From Phaeobacter porticola (GTDB lineage Bacteria > Pseudomonadota > Alphaproteobacteria > Rhodobacterales > Rhodobacteraceae): a stretch of DNA of 64,000 nucleotides. Location of the stretch: assembly GCF_001888185.1 (NCBI RefSeq), contig NZ_CP016364.1, positions 186,001 to 250,000 of the forward strand. The letters run 5' to 3'. This document shows positions 36,922 to 46,330 of this stretch, piece after piece (within the stretch, counting starts at the first letter, position 1; every line of letters begins with the position of its first letter). A program made the position numbers and the translations under genes. The notes beneath the pieces were generated by a model, which did not search any database, was not told the DNA's origin, and worked only from the letters and a program-made list of their open reading frames with translations.

Positions 36922-37758
36922 TCAGGCCTTTGATGCCCGCAAGCCAAGGATCTTGCGGGCCTCGTTGCAGCTCGCGACAGGTCGCCCGTATTGTTCACAT
37001 AGTTGTACCGACCGCCGCACCAGCGCGGCGTTTGAGGGCGCAAGCGTATTGCGGTCCAATCGCAGATTGTCCTCTAACCCGGTGCGGGTATGGCCGCCGG
37101 CAGCAATCGCCCATTCACTGACCTGGATTTGACCGGCGCCAATGCCCGCAGCGCACCATTGGGCATCGGGTGCCAGCCGCTGTATGGTTCGGACATAATA
37201 GTCAAAGACGTCGCGATCGACAGGCATCGCGTTTTTGACGCCCATCACGAATTGCACGTAAAGCGGCGCCTTTAGACGCCCGTCACGCGACATCGCGACT
37301 GCCTGATGGATGTGCGAGAGGTCAAAGGCCTCGATCTCGGGTGTGACATCATAGGCCAGCATTTGTGACGCGAGCCAATCAACCAGATCCGGCGGGTTTT
37401 CATAGACACGGGTGGGGAAATTATTGGACCCAACTGACAGCGAGGCCATATCGGGACGCAGAGACAACATACCGCCGCGTTCATGCCCTGCACCTGATCG
37501 GCCCCCGGTGGAGAGTTGGATAATCATATCGGGGCAATGGTGCTGGATTCCCCCCATCAGCTGCGCAAATCTATCTGGATCCGAGGTTGGCGTCTCGTCC
37601 TCTTGCCGGACGTGACAATGTGCGATGCTGGCGCCCGCCTCATAGGCCTCATGCGTGCTTTCGATCTGCTCATTTATGCTGATCGGGACGGCCGGGTTAT
37701 GCGCTTTTCGTGGCACTGAACCGGTGATCGCGACACAGATGATGCAGGGCAGGGTCAT
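36922..37758 (-). CDS. BKACE-family beta-keto acid cleavage enzyme (DUF849)
   Basis: 278 aa from ATG 37758 with GAGGAG nearby; a longer frame upstream runs into pcaG. Motifs: the N-terminal ITGSVPRKAHNPAVPIS, the zinc-binding HCHVRQED (HxH), STGGRSGAG and a late GGHTRTGLEDNL with a metal-ligand His. BKACE enzymes split beta-keto acids with acetyl-CoA to acetoacetate and a CoA ester, using Zn2+. It is the fourth gene of the pca operon, 10 bases after pcaG, so the likely natural substrate is beta-ketoadipate (giving succinyl-CoA and acetoacetate) or a related ring-cleavage product. That is inferred from context. Confidence 0.82.
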   Translation of the reverse strand: MTLPCIICVAITGSVPRKAHNPAVPISINEQIESTHEAYEAGASIAHCHVRQEDETPTSDPDRFAQLMGGIQHHCPDMIIQLSTGGRSGAGHERGGMLSLRPDMASLSVGSNNFPTRVYENPPDLVDWLASQMLAYDVTPEIEAFDLSHIHQAVAMSRDGRLKAPLYVQFVMGVKNAMPVDRDVFDYYVRTIQRLAPDAQWCAAGIGAGQIQVSEWAIAAGGHTRTGLEDNLRLDRNTLAPSNAALVRRSVQLCEQYGRPVASCNEARKILGLRASKA

Positions 37759-37768
37759 AGCAGGCTCC

Positions 37769-38431
37769 TCAGATGTCAAAAAACACGGTTTCATCCGGTC
37801 CTTGCAGGTGGATATCAAAACGATAGAGTCGCGGATCAGTTGCCTCGTCAGCCGCGTCCGAGGTCTGTGGCTGCGCCAGCAAGGTGGTGCGGCGTGCGGG
37901 CTGCTCGATCAGGTTGAGAACCGGATCGGAGTCATTGGCGTGCTGTTCGTCGGCGAAGTAGAGCCGAGTGTTGAGCCCAACATTTATGCCGCGTGCCACA
38001 ATCCAAAGGTTGATATGCGGGGCCATCATTCTGCCGTTGCGTCCAGGTACTGAACCCGGTTTGACAGTCTCAAACTGCCAGTGGCCAGTAGCGAAATCAG
38101 AGATTGCGCGGCCCCAACCCCGGAACCCGGATTCGATCTGACCCGATGTCTTGCCGTCTGCATGAACGGGCGTTTCAGGATGCGGGTAGCACCCGTCAGC
38201 ATTGGCTTGCCAAACCTCAATCAATACATCGCGCAGAGGGGTGCCGGTGCCATCAAACACCTGACCTTCTACCCGGATGCGCTGGCCTTTGGCGTTTGGT
38301 CCCGCGAAATCCTGACCCAGATCCTGATCGTATATGCGGAACCCTGCTGCATCGGGGGCTAGGCCGATGTGGACGAAAGGCCCGGCTGTCTGCGATGGTG
38401 TTTCTTTTTGCGGTGTCAGCGGTGGCAGCAT
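37769..38431 (-). CDS. pcaG: Protocatechuate 3,4-dioxygenase alpha subunit
   Basis: 220 aa. The N-terminal PSQTAGPFVHIGLAPDA, GRVFDGTGTPLRDVLIEVWQ and HINLWIVARGINVGLNTRLY are the family blocks. Alpha subunits keep the fold but lack the iron ligands of the beta subunit. With PcaH it forms the non-haem Fe(III) enzyme that opens protocatechuate to beta-carboxy-cis,cis-muconate. Start codon touches the pcaH stop (both at 38431). Confidence 0.93.
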   Translation of the reverse strand: MLPPLTPQKETPSQTAGPFVHIGLAPDAAGFRIYDQDLGQDFAGPNAKGQRIRVEGQVFDGTGTPLRDVLIEVWQANADGCYPHPETPVHADGKTSGQIESGFRGWGRAISDFATGHWQFETVKPGSVPGRNGRMMAPHINLWIVARGINVGLNTRLYFADEQHANDSDPVLNLIEQPARRTTLLAQPQTSDAADEATDPRLYRFDIHLQGPDETVFFDI

Positions 38432-39156
38432 CAGTTCCCCTCCATCCGGTTTTCAAACAGGGTTGAGCGGCGGCCACGCAGGACAATATCGAACCGATAG
38501 GCGATCATATCCAAGGGCAACGTGGCATTCATGTCCAGGCGTGCGATGAGCTGCTGAACTGCAGCAGGGTCGGGGAGGGTGCTGACAATGGGGCATCTTG
38601 CGATCAGCGGGTCGCCTTCGAAATAAAGCTGGGTAATCAGCCGTTGTGCGAAGGCATGGCCAAAGACCGAAACGTGGATATGGGCCGGACGCCAATCATT
38701 GATCCCGTTGCGCCAGGGATAGGCACCGGGCTTGACCGTGCGAAAGGCATAGTTACCTTGCGCATCCGTCAGAACGCGGCCGCACCCACCAAAATTAGGA
38801 TCTAATGCGCCCAAATAGCCATCTTTCTTGTGTCGATACCGACCCGAGGCATTGGCTTGCCAGATCTCCACCAATGTATTGGGCACCGGACGCGCGTTTT
38901 CATCTAGCACACGACCATGCAACAGGATCCGTTCGCCGATTGGACTGCCATCGACGCTGGCGAAGTTGGTCAACAGATCATTGTCTCCAGGGGCGACATC
39001 TGTTGGTGCGAAGGTTGGTCCGGTGATCTCGCTGGCTGTATTTTCTATGCTTAACAATGGCATCCGGGGTGAGCGGCTGACTGAGGTCTTGTAGTCTGGC
39101 GTGAAGGCAGGAGGATGCCATTTGCGGTCACGGGCGTAGTAATCAGGGGGCGTCAT
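38431..39156 (-). CDS. pcaH: Protocatechuate 3,4-dioxygenase beta subunit
   Basis: 241 aa. Fe(III) ligand signature: Tyr in [10 protein letters not shown], Tyr in [17 protein letters not shown] and the His pair in that block. The N-terminal [16 protein letters not shown] and GPTF/GDNDL blocks are typical. It supplies the catalytic iron site of the PcaGH heteromer. It overlaps pcaC by 14 bases and pcaG by one base. Confidence 0.94.
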   Translation of the reverse strand: MTPPDYYARDRKWHPPAFTPDYKTSVSRSPRMPLLSIENTASEITGPTFAPTDVAPGDNDLLTNFASVDGSPIGERILLHGRVLDENARPVPNTLVEIWQANASGRYRHKKDGYLGALDPNFGGCGRVLTDAQGNYAFRTVKPGAYPWRNGINDWRPAHIHVSVFGHAFAQRLITQLYFEGDPLIARCPIVSTLPDPAAVQQLIARLDMNATLPLDMIAYRFDIVLRGRRSTLFENRMEGN

Positions 39157-39556
39157 CGTGATCTCCTGCGCGGGATGTTTCTGCAGCCATTTCAGCGTAG
39201 GTTTCCTTGGCGAGCTTCAGGGCGTGATTGGCGCGCGGAGCGCCCGCATAGATGGCCACGTGTTGAAACGCTTCGGCTACGTCTTCTGGTGTTGCGCCAG
39301 TGTTCGCTGTTGCGCGGATGTGCATTGGGATTTCATCAAAGTTGCCAAGTGCCGCGAGTAACGCCAGTGTCAGCATGGAGCGTTCGCGTCGACTGATCTT
39401 GTCCGAAGCCCAAACATTGCCCCAGGCTGTTTCGGTGATCAGCTGCTGGAACGGTTCATCCAAACGTGTCGTTGCGGCATCGGCACGGGCGACATGGGCC
39501 TTGCCCAGAACCTCGCGACGCACCTCTTTTCCGGCATGATACTGTGGGTTGCGCAT
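39143..39556 (-). CDS. pcaC: 4-carboxymuconolactone decarboxylase
   Basis: 137 aa from ATG 39556. An ATG four codons earlier lacks a ribosome site, while GGAGAG sits just before this one. CMD-family sequence: [40 protein letters not shown] and [19 protein letters not shown]. It converts gamma-carboxymuconolactone to beta-ketoadipate enol-lactone in the cytosol. First gene of the pcaC-H-G-BKACE operon. pcaB and pcaD, needed before and after this step, are not in this window. Confidence 0.92.
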   Translation of the reverse strand: MRNPQYHAGKEVRREVLGKAHVARADAATTRLDEPFQQLITETAWGNVWASDKISRRERSMLTLALLAALGNFDEIPMHIRATANTGATPEDVAEAFQHVAIYAGAPRANHALKLAKETYAEMAAETSRAGDHDDAP

Positions 39557-39642
39557 GTGGCTCTCCATTGTTTATGACTTATCTCATATCGTAATTGGTC
39601 TGTATAATCCTCTGATTTGGATGTTTTTATGTCGAAAATGAT

Positions 39643-40560
39643 ATGCGTCTGTCATCTCAGCTAAAGCTGCGCCACCTTGAGGTGTTTGTAGAGGTCGCCA
39701 GAAAGATGAGCGTGACGCAGGCGGCGGAACGGTTGGGTATGACCCAGCCAGCGGTCACGCGGGCGCTGCGCGAGCTGGAAGCCGTCTGTGATAAGCCTTT
39801 GGTTGAAAAATACGGTCGCGGCATTCGTCTGTCACCCTACGGTGAGATGTTCCGCGATTATGCAGGCCGAAGTTTAGCGCTGACGCGTGATGGTGTCGAA
39901 ATGCTGCGCGGGCTTGATGCCGCAGAGGGATCCAAGGTGGCAATCGGAGCACTGCCAACGGTGTCGGCCACTGTGGTGCCCGATGCACTGGCGCGCATCT
40001 GGGAGCAGGGCGGTCGCAATCGGTTCTCGGTGGTGTCCGGTGACAATCAGCACCTGTTGGATCTACTGCGACGGGGTGAGCTGGACGTGGTGGTTGGACG
40101 GCTGCCCGCCCCCAAAAGCATGGTCGGTCTCGACTTTGATCCGCTTTTTCGCGAACATGTGACTGTGGTGGTTGCGCCGGATCACCCGCTGACGGCGCTA
40201 AGCGCCGAGGCATTGCCAGAGGCGTTGTTCGGCACATATCCTGTGCTGATGCCGCCGCCTGCTTCGATCATTCGGTCTTCGGTTGAAAGAATGTTTCTGG
40301 AGCAGGGCATCCAGATGCCGTTGGCGGCGATTGAAACAGTGTCTTCGACCTTTGGACGTCAGTTTGCCCTAGCACATCAAGCGGTCTGGATTATCAGTCA
40401 CGGCGTTGTGCGATCAGACCTTGCGAACGGAGCCTTGGTGGCCTTGCCGTTGGATACTGACAGCACGCTTGGCCCAGTGGGTCTGTGCCTGCGCAGTGAA
40501 CATCAGCTGTCCCCGGCGGCCGCCAGATTTTGCGCGGCCCTCAAGCGTATTTGCACCTGA
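39643..40560 (+). CDS. pcaQ: LysR-family activator of the pca operon
   Basis: 305 aa. The N-terminal helix-turn-helix KLRHLEVFVEVARKMSVTQAAE and QPAVTRALRELE matches the PcaQ branch, followed by a two-lobed effector domain (LPTVSATVVPDALARIWE, VVGRLPAPKSMVGLDFDPL). It is divergent from pcaC with 86 bases between, as in other alphaproteobacteria where PcaQ activates pca genes with carboxymuconate. No clear PcaQ box was recognised in the gap. Confidence 0.88.
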   Translation: MRLSSQLKLRHLEVFVEVARKMSVTQAAERLGMTQPAVTRALRELEAVCDKPLVEKYGRGIRLSPYGEMFRDYAGRSLALTRDGVEMLRGLDAAEGSKVAIGALPTVSATVVPDALARIWEQGGRNRFSVVSGDNQHLLDLLRRGELDVVVGRLPAPKSMVGLDFDPLFREHVTVVVAPDHPLTALSAEALPEALFGTYPVLMPPPASIIRSSVERMFLEQGIQMPLAAIETVSSTFGRQFALAHQAVWIISHGVVRSDLANGALVALPLDTDSTLGPVGLCLRSEHQLSPAAARFCAALKRICT

Positions 40561-40791
40561 AGCATAGTCTTTAAATTGGGGACTCTGGGGCGAGATATTT
40601 TCGCGAATATTAGGGTGCCGTCACAAATTCGATAGCCCGTTTTTCTTGCCCTGACGCTAGGTCGCGTGGATTGACAGGTGAAATTTAACCTCTCTACTCT
40701 GGGTTTAATCGCGGCGCATGCAGGCTTGAGGAGGCCTGCGATGCACAAAGCTGTGTAAAAAAACCGCCCTGAACGGGCAGGGGAGGACAAT

Positions 40792-41667
40792 TTGGAAGCT
40801 GTGCAGCTGCTGGTGAGCGGGCTTGCGAATGGCTGTGTGTACGGTCTGATCGCGCTTGGTTTTGTGCTGATCTACAAGGCGACCGAGGCGGTCAATTTCG
40901 CCCAGGGCGATTTCATGATGCTAGGTGCTTTTGTCACGCTGGGCCTAACCAACGCCGAATATCTGCATTTGCCGTTCTGGCTGGCTGCCCCACTGTCAAT
41001 CGCAATCATGGCCGCGCTGGGATACCTTCTGGATCTGGTGATCCTGCGACATCTGTTTGGTCAGAACCAGACGGCGGTTGTGATCCTGACCATTGCGCTG
41101 GGCTTTGTCATTCGGTTTTTCGCAGGCGCGATCTGGGGCCACGAGCCGCAGACGCTTGAGAGCCCCCTGGCGTTAGGGGATGTTCATCTGGCTGGGGTGG
41201 TTCTGGGGCTGGCGGATGTTGCGATCATTGTGGTCACGGTTCTGCTGACCTGGTCGCTCTATCAGTTCTTTCAGCGCACCAAACTGGGGCTTGCCATGCA
41301 GGCGGCCAGCCAAAATCAGATGGCAGCCTATTTCATGGGCATCCCGGTGCGGCGGGTGCACGGGATGATCTGGGGCTTGTCCGGAGCGACAGCGGCAGTG
41401 GCGGGCATTCTGTTTGCCTCAAAAGGTGCTATCGACCCGAATGCAGGTTTGTTGGGGATCAAGGCCTTTGCAGCGGCCGTAATCGGCGGCTTTGGTTCGC
41501 TGCCTGGTGCCTTGGCAGGCGGGCTGATTGTCGGCGTTATTGAACCGTTTGCAGCCCGTTACCTTGCGGCCGGTTATTCGCAGATTGCCCCTTATGTGCT
41601 GTTGTTGGCGGTGCTGGTGTTCCGCCCGCACGGGCTGTTCAGCCAAGTACGCACAAAGAAGGTGTAA
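40792..41667 (+). CDS. livH: Branched-chain-type ABC transporter permease, LivH-like
   Basis: 291 aa beginning at a TTG codon with GGGGAGGA five bases before it; no ATG fits better. Eight or so hydrophobic helices; LALGFVLIYKATEAVNFAQGDF is the family's N-terminal hallmark and AAVIGGFGSLPGALAGGL the late one. It pairs with LivM. A small GCCC-TGAAC-GGGC hairpin (40766-40778) lies just ahead of the ribosome site. Substrate class (amino acids, aromatic acids, amides) is set by the binding protein at 46331. Confidence 0.9.
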   Translation: MEAVQLLVSGLANGCVYGLIALGFVLIYKATEAVNFAQGDFMMLGAFVTLGLTNAEYLHLPFWLAAPLSIAIMAALGYLLDLVILRHLFGQNQTAVVILTIALGFVIRFFAGAIWGHEPQTLESPLALGDVHLAGVVLGLADVAIIVVTVLLTWSLYQFFQRTKLGLAMQAASQNQMAAYFMGIPVRRVHGMIWGLSGATAAVAGILFASKGAIDPNAGLLGIKAFAAAVIGGFGSLPGALAGGLIVGVIEPFAARYLAAGYSQIAPYVLLLAVLVFRPHGLFSQVRTKKV

Positions 41668-41671
41668 GGCG

Positions 41672-42757
41672 ATGCGGATCCAGTTCAAAACCAGCTATGA
41701 CCACGATATTCGGCTGTTTCCTGACCGGCATAGCCTGATCGTCTATGGTGCGTTGATTGTGCTGGCGCTGGCGCTGCCATTGCTGATCAATGAGTTCTAC
41801 ATCGGAGAGGTCACCAATGTTTTGATCTGGGCGATCGCCGGGTTGGGACTGATGCTGCTCACTGGACAGACGGGGCAGGCCAGCCTTGGCCACGCCGCGT
41901 TTCTAGCGATTGGATGTTACACCAACACCATCATGATCGAACAGGGAATGCCTTTTGTTCTGGCGTTCCCTCTGGCCGGGGTGCTGACCGGGATCGTCGG
42001 AGCGATTATCGCCATTCCAGCACTGCGGCTGCATGGGATTTATCTGGCGATTGCCACCATTGCGCTGTCGATCCTTGCGGATGATATCATTGTCCTGCTG
42101 GAACCCTGGACCGGTGGCGTTTCAGGTAAATTTCCAGACGTGATCCGACTGTTCGGGATTGAGATCGAGCGGTGGACCATGCCGGTGCGGTTCTATTACC
42201 TTGTGCTGACGGTCGCGGTGATCTGTACGCTGTTCTACCGCAATCTATTGCGATCACCGCTTGGCCGGGCCTTTGCGGCTGTGCGCGACAGTGAGGTCAG
42301 TGCCACAGCGATGGGCGTACATATCGCCCGGACCAAGGCGATGGCCTTTGGCCTGAGCTGTATGATCACCGGCTGGGCTGGGGCACTGATGGGATACTAT
42401 GCCGGTGCCTTCAATAACGAGACGTTTTCGTTGGTGATCTCTATCACCCTGCTAATGATGATCGTGATTGGCGGGCTTGGCTCTATCCATGGAGCGTTTT
42501 TTGGCGCCGTTGTGGTTGCCTTCCTGCCGCAGGGGCTGTCGATCCTGAAAGATGGCGTGCTAGGCGGGGGTGTCGCCATTCCGGGACTGGAGACAGGTGT
42601 GTTTGGCATGATCCTGATCCTCTTTATCCTGTTTGAACCTATGGGGATCTACGGGCGCTGGCTGAAAATCCGCATCTGGTTTGAATTGTTCCCCTTTGCT
42701 CGAAAGGACATGTTCCGTCGACAGAAATCCTACCTCAAGACGGAGCGGTTGAGATGA
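41672..42757 (+). CDS. livM: Branched-chain-type ABC transporter permease, LivM-like
   Basis: 361 aa from ATG 41672, four bases after the livH stop; the longer frame upstream lies within livH and is rejected. About nine helices. Typical segments are GLMLLTGQTGQASLGHAAFL and IPALRLHGIYLAIATIALSI, then GRAFAAVRDSEVSATAMGV (the ATPase-contact loop) and VIGGLGSIHGAFFGA. A roughly 25-residue polar N-terminus precedes the first helix. Its stop overlaps the livG ATG. Confidence 0.91.
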   Translation: MRIQFKTSYDHDIRLFPDRHSLIVYGALIVLALALPLLINEFYIGEVTNVLIWAIAGLGLMLLTGQTGQASLGHAAFLAIGCYTNTIMIEQGMPFVLAFPLAGVLTGIVGAIIAIPALRLHGIYLAIATIALSILADDIIVLLEPWTGGVSGKFPDVIRLFGIEIERWTMPVRFYYLVLTVAVICTLFYRNLLRSPLGRAFAAVRDSEVSATAMGVHIARTKAMAFGLSCMITGWAGALMGYYAGAFNNETFSLVISITLLMMIVIGGLGSIHGAFFGAVVVAFLPQGLSILKDGVLGGGVAIPGLETGVFGMILILFILFEPMGIYGRWLKIRIWFELFPFARKDMFRRQKSYLKTERLR

Positions 42758-43521
42758 GCTTATTGCAGATCGAAAACGCGACGTTGAAATTTGGCGGCGT
42801 TGTCGCGGTCAACGATCTCAGCTTCTCGGTTGAGGAGGGAGAGGTTTATGCCATAGTTGGGCCAAATGGCGCGGGCAAGTCGACGGTGTTCAACTTGATT
42901 TCGCGCTTTTATCAGCCCCATTCCGGGCGCTTTGCCATTGACGGGCGGGATTTGTTGCAGTGTAAACCGGATGAGGTCGCGGATCTGGGTATTGCGCGGA
43001 CATTTCAGAATATTGAATTGTTCGATCATGCCACTGTGTTGCAGAACCTGCTGGTTGGTCGCCATCGGCACCGTCGCACAACGCTGATAGAAGAGCTGTT
43101 TTTTGCCCCACGTGTGCGGCAGGGAGAGCGTTGCCACCGGGCTGCGGTGGAAGAGGTGATCGATTTTCTGGATCTCCAGCCCTATCGAGACAAGATGATT
43201 GCTGGGCTGCCATATGGTATCCGCAAGGTGGTGGAACTGGGCCGTGCCCTGGCATCTGGTCCGCGCCTGTTGCTGTTGGACGAACCCGCCTCTGGCCTGT
43301 CGGTAGAGGAAACTCAGGATATGCGCTGGTGGATAGATGATATTCGCAAACAGATGGGCATTACGGTCTTAATGGTCGAACATGATATGGGGCTGGTTTC
43401 TGGCGTATCGGACCGGGTTCTGGCCCTCGCCGATGGTGCCAAGCTCGCAGAAGGAACGCCGGCCGAGGTCCAGGCCAACCCCGCTGTGATCGAGGCCTAT
43501 CTGGGCGCGGGGGCCGCGTGA
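42754..43521 (+). CDS. livG: Branched-chain-type ABC transporter ATP-binding protein, LivG-like
   Basis: 255 aa. Walker A GPNGAGKSTVF (about 35-45), a LivG-specific ARTFQNIELFDHATVLQNLL loop, and Walker B LLLLDEPASGLSVEE. The ABC signature is relaxed: the usual LSGGQ position reads LPYGIRKVVELGRAL, which is normal for LivG proteins. One of two NTPases of this importer. Overlaps livM by four bases. Confidence 0.9.
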   Translation: MSLLQIENATLKFGGVVAVNDLSFSVEEGEVYAIVGPNGAGKSTVFNLISRFYQPHSGRFAIDGRDLLQCKPDEVADLGIARTFQNIELFDHATVLQNLLVGRHRHRRTTLIEELFFAPRVRQGERCHRAAVEEVIDFLDLQPYRDKMIAGLPYGIRKVVELGRALASGPRLLLLDEPASGLSVEETQDMRWWIDDIRKQMGITVLMVEHDMGLVSGVSDRVLALADGAKLAEGTPAEVQANPAVIEAYLGAGAA

Positions 43522-44294
43522 TGGAGGCGCCATTGCTTGATATCCGCAACCTGGAGAGTTTTTACGGGCCAATCATGGCCATTCGTGGGGTGTCGCTTTC
43601 TGTACAGAAGGGGCAGATCGTGACTGTTCTGGGAGCCAATGGGGCTGGAAAATCGACACTACTCAAGACAATTTCTGGTATCATGGACCCGGAAAAAGGC
43701 AGCGTTTCCTTCGATGGGCAAGAGATTCAGGGCGACGAACCGCATCGCATTGTTGCACGCGGCATCGTGCATGTGCCGGAAGGGCGCGAGGTGTTTCCCC
43801 TGCTTACGGTGGAAGAAAACCTGACCCTCGGCGCCTATACCCGCAAGGACCGAAGCGAGATTGAACAGGATCGGCAGATGGTGTTCGATTACTTCCCCAT
43901 CCTCGCCGAGCGCCGACACCAGGAGGCAGGGACGCTATCGGGCGGGCAGCAACAGATGCTGGCAATTGGGCGCGGATTGATGTTGCGCCCCCGGATCATG
44001 CTGCTGGATGAGCCGAGCCTAGGGCTGTCTCCGCTGCTGGTTCAGGAGATCTTTGATATCCTCAAGCGGCTGAACCGTGATGAAGGCGTGACGATGATGT
44101 TGGTGGAACAGAACGCCCGCATCGCGCTCGAGCTGGCCCATGTGGGTTATGTGATGGAAATCGGTAGAATTGTGATGGATGGCAGCGCCGAACGACTGAT
44201 GGAGAGCGAGGACATCAAAGCCTTCTATCTGGGTCATCAAGAGGTCGGTCAGCGGGGAGAGAAGCGATGGAAGCGCAAGAAAACCTGGCGCTAA
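43521..44294 (+). CDS. livF: Branched-chain-type ABC transporter ATP-binding protein, LivF-like
   Basis: 257 aa from ATG 43521 (overlapping the livG stop as TGATG; a GTG one codon earlier is possible). Walker A GANGAGKSTLLK, LivF blocks HVPEGREVFPLLTVEENL and LSGGQQQMLAIGRGLM, Walker B RIMLLDEPSLGLSP. The C-terminus ends in a basic tail (KRWKRKKTWR) that overlaps a possible 28-codon frame and lies 55 bases before the ligase gene. Confidence 0.9.
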   Translation: MEAPLLDIRNLESFYGPIMAIRGVSLSVQKGQIVTVLGANGAGKSTLLKTISGIMDPEKGSVSFDGQEIQGDEPHRIVARGIVHVPEGREVFPLLTVEENLTLGAYTRKDRSEIEQDRQMVFDYFPILAERRHQEAGTLSGGQQQMLAIGRGLMLRPRIMLLDEPSLGLSPLLVQEIFDILKRLNRDEGVTMMLVEQNARIALELAHVGYVMEIGRIVMDGSAERLMESEDIKAFYLGHQEVGQRGEKRWKRKKTWR

Positions 44295-44353
44295 TTCACC
44301 GCATAGAGATTGAAATGGCGCGTCGTGACTGGCGGGGACAGGGGGAAAGGTGA
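44267..44353 (+). CDS. Possible 28-aa coupling peptide between livF and the acyl-CoA ligase
   Basis: MEAQENLALI... ends GQGER; 28 codons overlapping the last 28 bases of livF in another frame, with GGAGAG six bases before its ATG. Its TGA overlaps the GTG start of the ligase gene (GTGA). This geometry suggests either a short translated peptide that couples the two genes or chance. No family recognised. Confidence 0.35.
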   Translation: MEAQENLALIHRIEIEMARRDWRGQGER

Positions 44354-46287
44354 CGGACACAGCAATGAGTGCGGCGCATCATACAGTTGGCGCAGATGTT
44401 TCGGGCAATGGAATGCCGCAGCATCCGCAGATCGAATTGAACGGTGCCACTTACAATTCGATACCCGGTCAAAGACCCGTGATGGTTGATGGTTGTGATA
44501 CAATTTCCAAGCTCTTTGCGTTGCGGTGCCATCAACTGGGTGCTCGCACGGCCCACCGCGAAAAGGACATGGGCATTTGGAAGGCCTATTCCTGGCAGGA
44601 CTATTGGGATCACGCGGAGAAGATTGGTCTGGGCCTTTTGTCGCTTGGGCTTGAGCGTGGAGAAGTGGTCTCGATCCTTAGCGAGGACCGCAAGGAGTGG
44701 CTCTATCTCGATATGGGGATCCAGGGTGCGGGTGGGGTGGCTACGGGCGTCTACACGACGGATTCAGCCCAGCAACTGGCCTATCTGATCAACGACAGCG
44801 GCAGCCGATTTCTGATTGTTGAAAACGACGAGCAGCTGGATAAATTTCTGGAGATCGAGGACGACGTCCCGCATTTGCGCTGGATTGTCATTCTGGATCG
44901 CGACGGGCTGCACGATCTTCGGCATGACAAGTGTCTGTTCCTGGACCAGCTATATGAACAGGGGGCAGTCCAGCGAATGGGTAGTCCAAGCGCGTTTGTG
45001 GATGCTGTCGCCCGATCCTGTCCTGATGATACCGCGCTGTTGATCTATACCTCTGGTACGACGGGGCAGCCAAAGGGCGCGATGCTGAGCCATGAAAATA
45101 TTCTGGCCACAATGGAGGCAGGTGCCCGCGCATTGGAGGTCTTTCCAGAGGATGAGCAACTGTGTTTTCTACCGCTCTGCCATATCCTGGAACGCAATGT
45201 CTCAGTTTATCTGCCTATGGCCGCTGGTAGCACTGTGAATTTTGCCGAAAGTCCCGAAACGGTGTTTGAGAACATGCAAGAGGTGTCGCCTGCGACCTTC
45301 TTTGCGGTGCCGCGTGTCTGGGAGAAAGTCTATTCCCGTGTGCTGGTTCTAGCTCAGGAGGCCACCGGTATCGGTCGTTGGGCATTTGAGATGGCGGTTG
45401 CCGCGGGTGCGGCGCGGGCTGAATATGTGTTGGCAGCGAAACCCGTACCGGGTGGCATTGCACTGCGGTACCGGTTTTGGGACATGCTGGTTCTGCGCAA
45501 TCTGCGACGGATGCTTGGGCTGGACCGGCTGCGGCGCGGCGGCACCGGGGCGGCGCCCATCTCGCCTGAGTTGTTGCGCTGGTACTGGTCTATCGGCGTT
45601 CCATTGATCGAAGGTTACGGGATGACAGAGAATGCGGGACTTACGGCCGTGAACCGGGTGCAGTCACATCGACCGGGCACAGTTGGGCAGGCCGTCCCCG
45701 GGGTTGAGATCCGCATTGCGACAGATGGCGAAGTGCAGCTTTGGGGGCTCAATAATTTCCAAGGTTACTGGGGTAAACCAGAGAAGAGCGCAGAGACCTA
45801 TACCGAGGATGGTTGGCTGCGAACGGGCGACGTCGGACGGCTGGATGACATGGGTTTCCTGACCATCACAGGTCGGATCAAAGACATCATCATCACGGCC
45901 GGGGGCAAGAATATCACCCCGGCTGAGATCGAGAGTCGGTTGAAATTCAGTCACTATATTGCCGACGCCGTGGTGATTGGGGACCGGCGCAAATTCCTAA
46001 CCTGTTTGATCATGATTGATCAGGAGAATGTCGAGAAGTTTGCCCAAGATCAAAAAATCCCGTTTAGTGACTTTGCCTCGCTGTGCGCGGCGCAGTCAGT
46101 GGTGGATCTGATCCGCAGCGAAGTCGACGCAGTGAATAGAGATTTCGCACGGGTTGAGCAGATCAAGGATTTCCGTCTGATCAACGTATTGCTGACGGCC
46201 GAGGACGACGAGCTGACGGCAACCATGAAACTGAAACGTGGGCTGGTTGAGAAGAAGCACAAGAACCTGATCGACCAGATGTATTGA
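44350..46287 (+). CDS. AMP-forming acyl-CoA ligase (long-chain/FadD15-like)
   Basis: 645 aa starting at GTG 44350 (an ATG five codons later is an alternative). The adenylation motif LLIYTSGTTGQPKGAMLSH is followed by EGYGMTENAGL, the GWLRTGDVGRLDDMGFLTI hinge and the C-terminal GKNITPAEIE block; length fits the COG1022 class. It activates a carboxylic acid to its CoA thioester. Placement inside a liv-type transporter operon suggests it acts on the imported acid (vectorial uptake by CoA trapping), possibly an aromatic or branched acid given the nearby pca genes. That link is inference. Confidence 0.85.
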   Translation: MTDTAMSAAHHTVGADVSGNGMPQHPQIELNGATYNSIPGQRPVMVDGCDTISKLFALRCHQLGARTAHREKDMGIWKAYSWQDYWDHAEKIGLGLLSLGLERGEVVSILSEDRKEWLYLDMGIQGAGGVATGVYTTDSAQQLAYLINDSGSRFLIVENDEQLDKFLEIEDDVPHLRWIVILDRDGLHDLRHDKCLFLDQLYEQGAVQRMGSPSAFVDAVARSCPDDTALLIYTSGTTGQPKGAMLSHENILATMEAGARALEVFPEDEQLCFLPLCHILERNVSVYLPMAAGSTVNFAESPETVFENMQEVSPATFFAVPRVWEKVYSRVLVLAQEATGIGRWAFEMAVAAGAARAEYVLAAKPVPGGIALRYRFWDMLVLRNLRRMLGLDRLRRGGTGAAPISPELLRWYWSIGVPLIEGYGMTENAGLTAVNRVQSHRPGTVGQAVPGVEIRIATDGEVQLWGLNNFQGYWGKPEKSAETYTEDGWLRTGDVGRLDDMGFLTITGRIKDIIITAGGKNITPAEIESRLKFSHYIADAVVIGDRRKFLTCLIMIDQENVEKFAQDQKIPFSDFASLCAAQSVVDLIRSEVDAVNRDFARVEQIKDFRLINVLLTAEDDELTATMKLKRGLVEKKHKNLIDQMY

Positions 46288-46330
46288 AACGGGCGCATTC
46301 GCGCCGGGGGACACAAGGGAGACTGCGCAG

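Noticed and set aside
39557-39642. PcaQ box between pcaC and pcaQ
   Set aside because: No clear ATAACC/GGTTA-type dyad was found; A/T-rich pieces are too weak to call.
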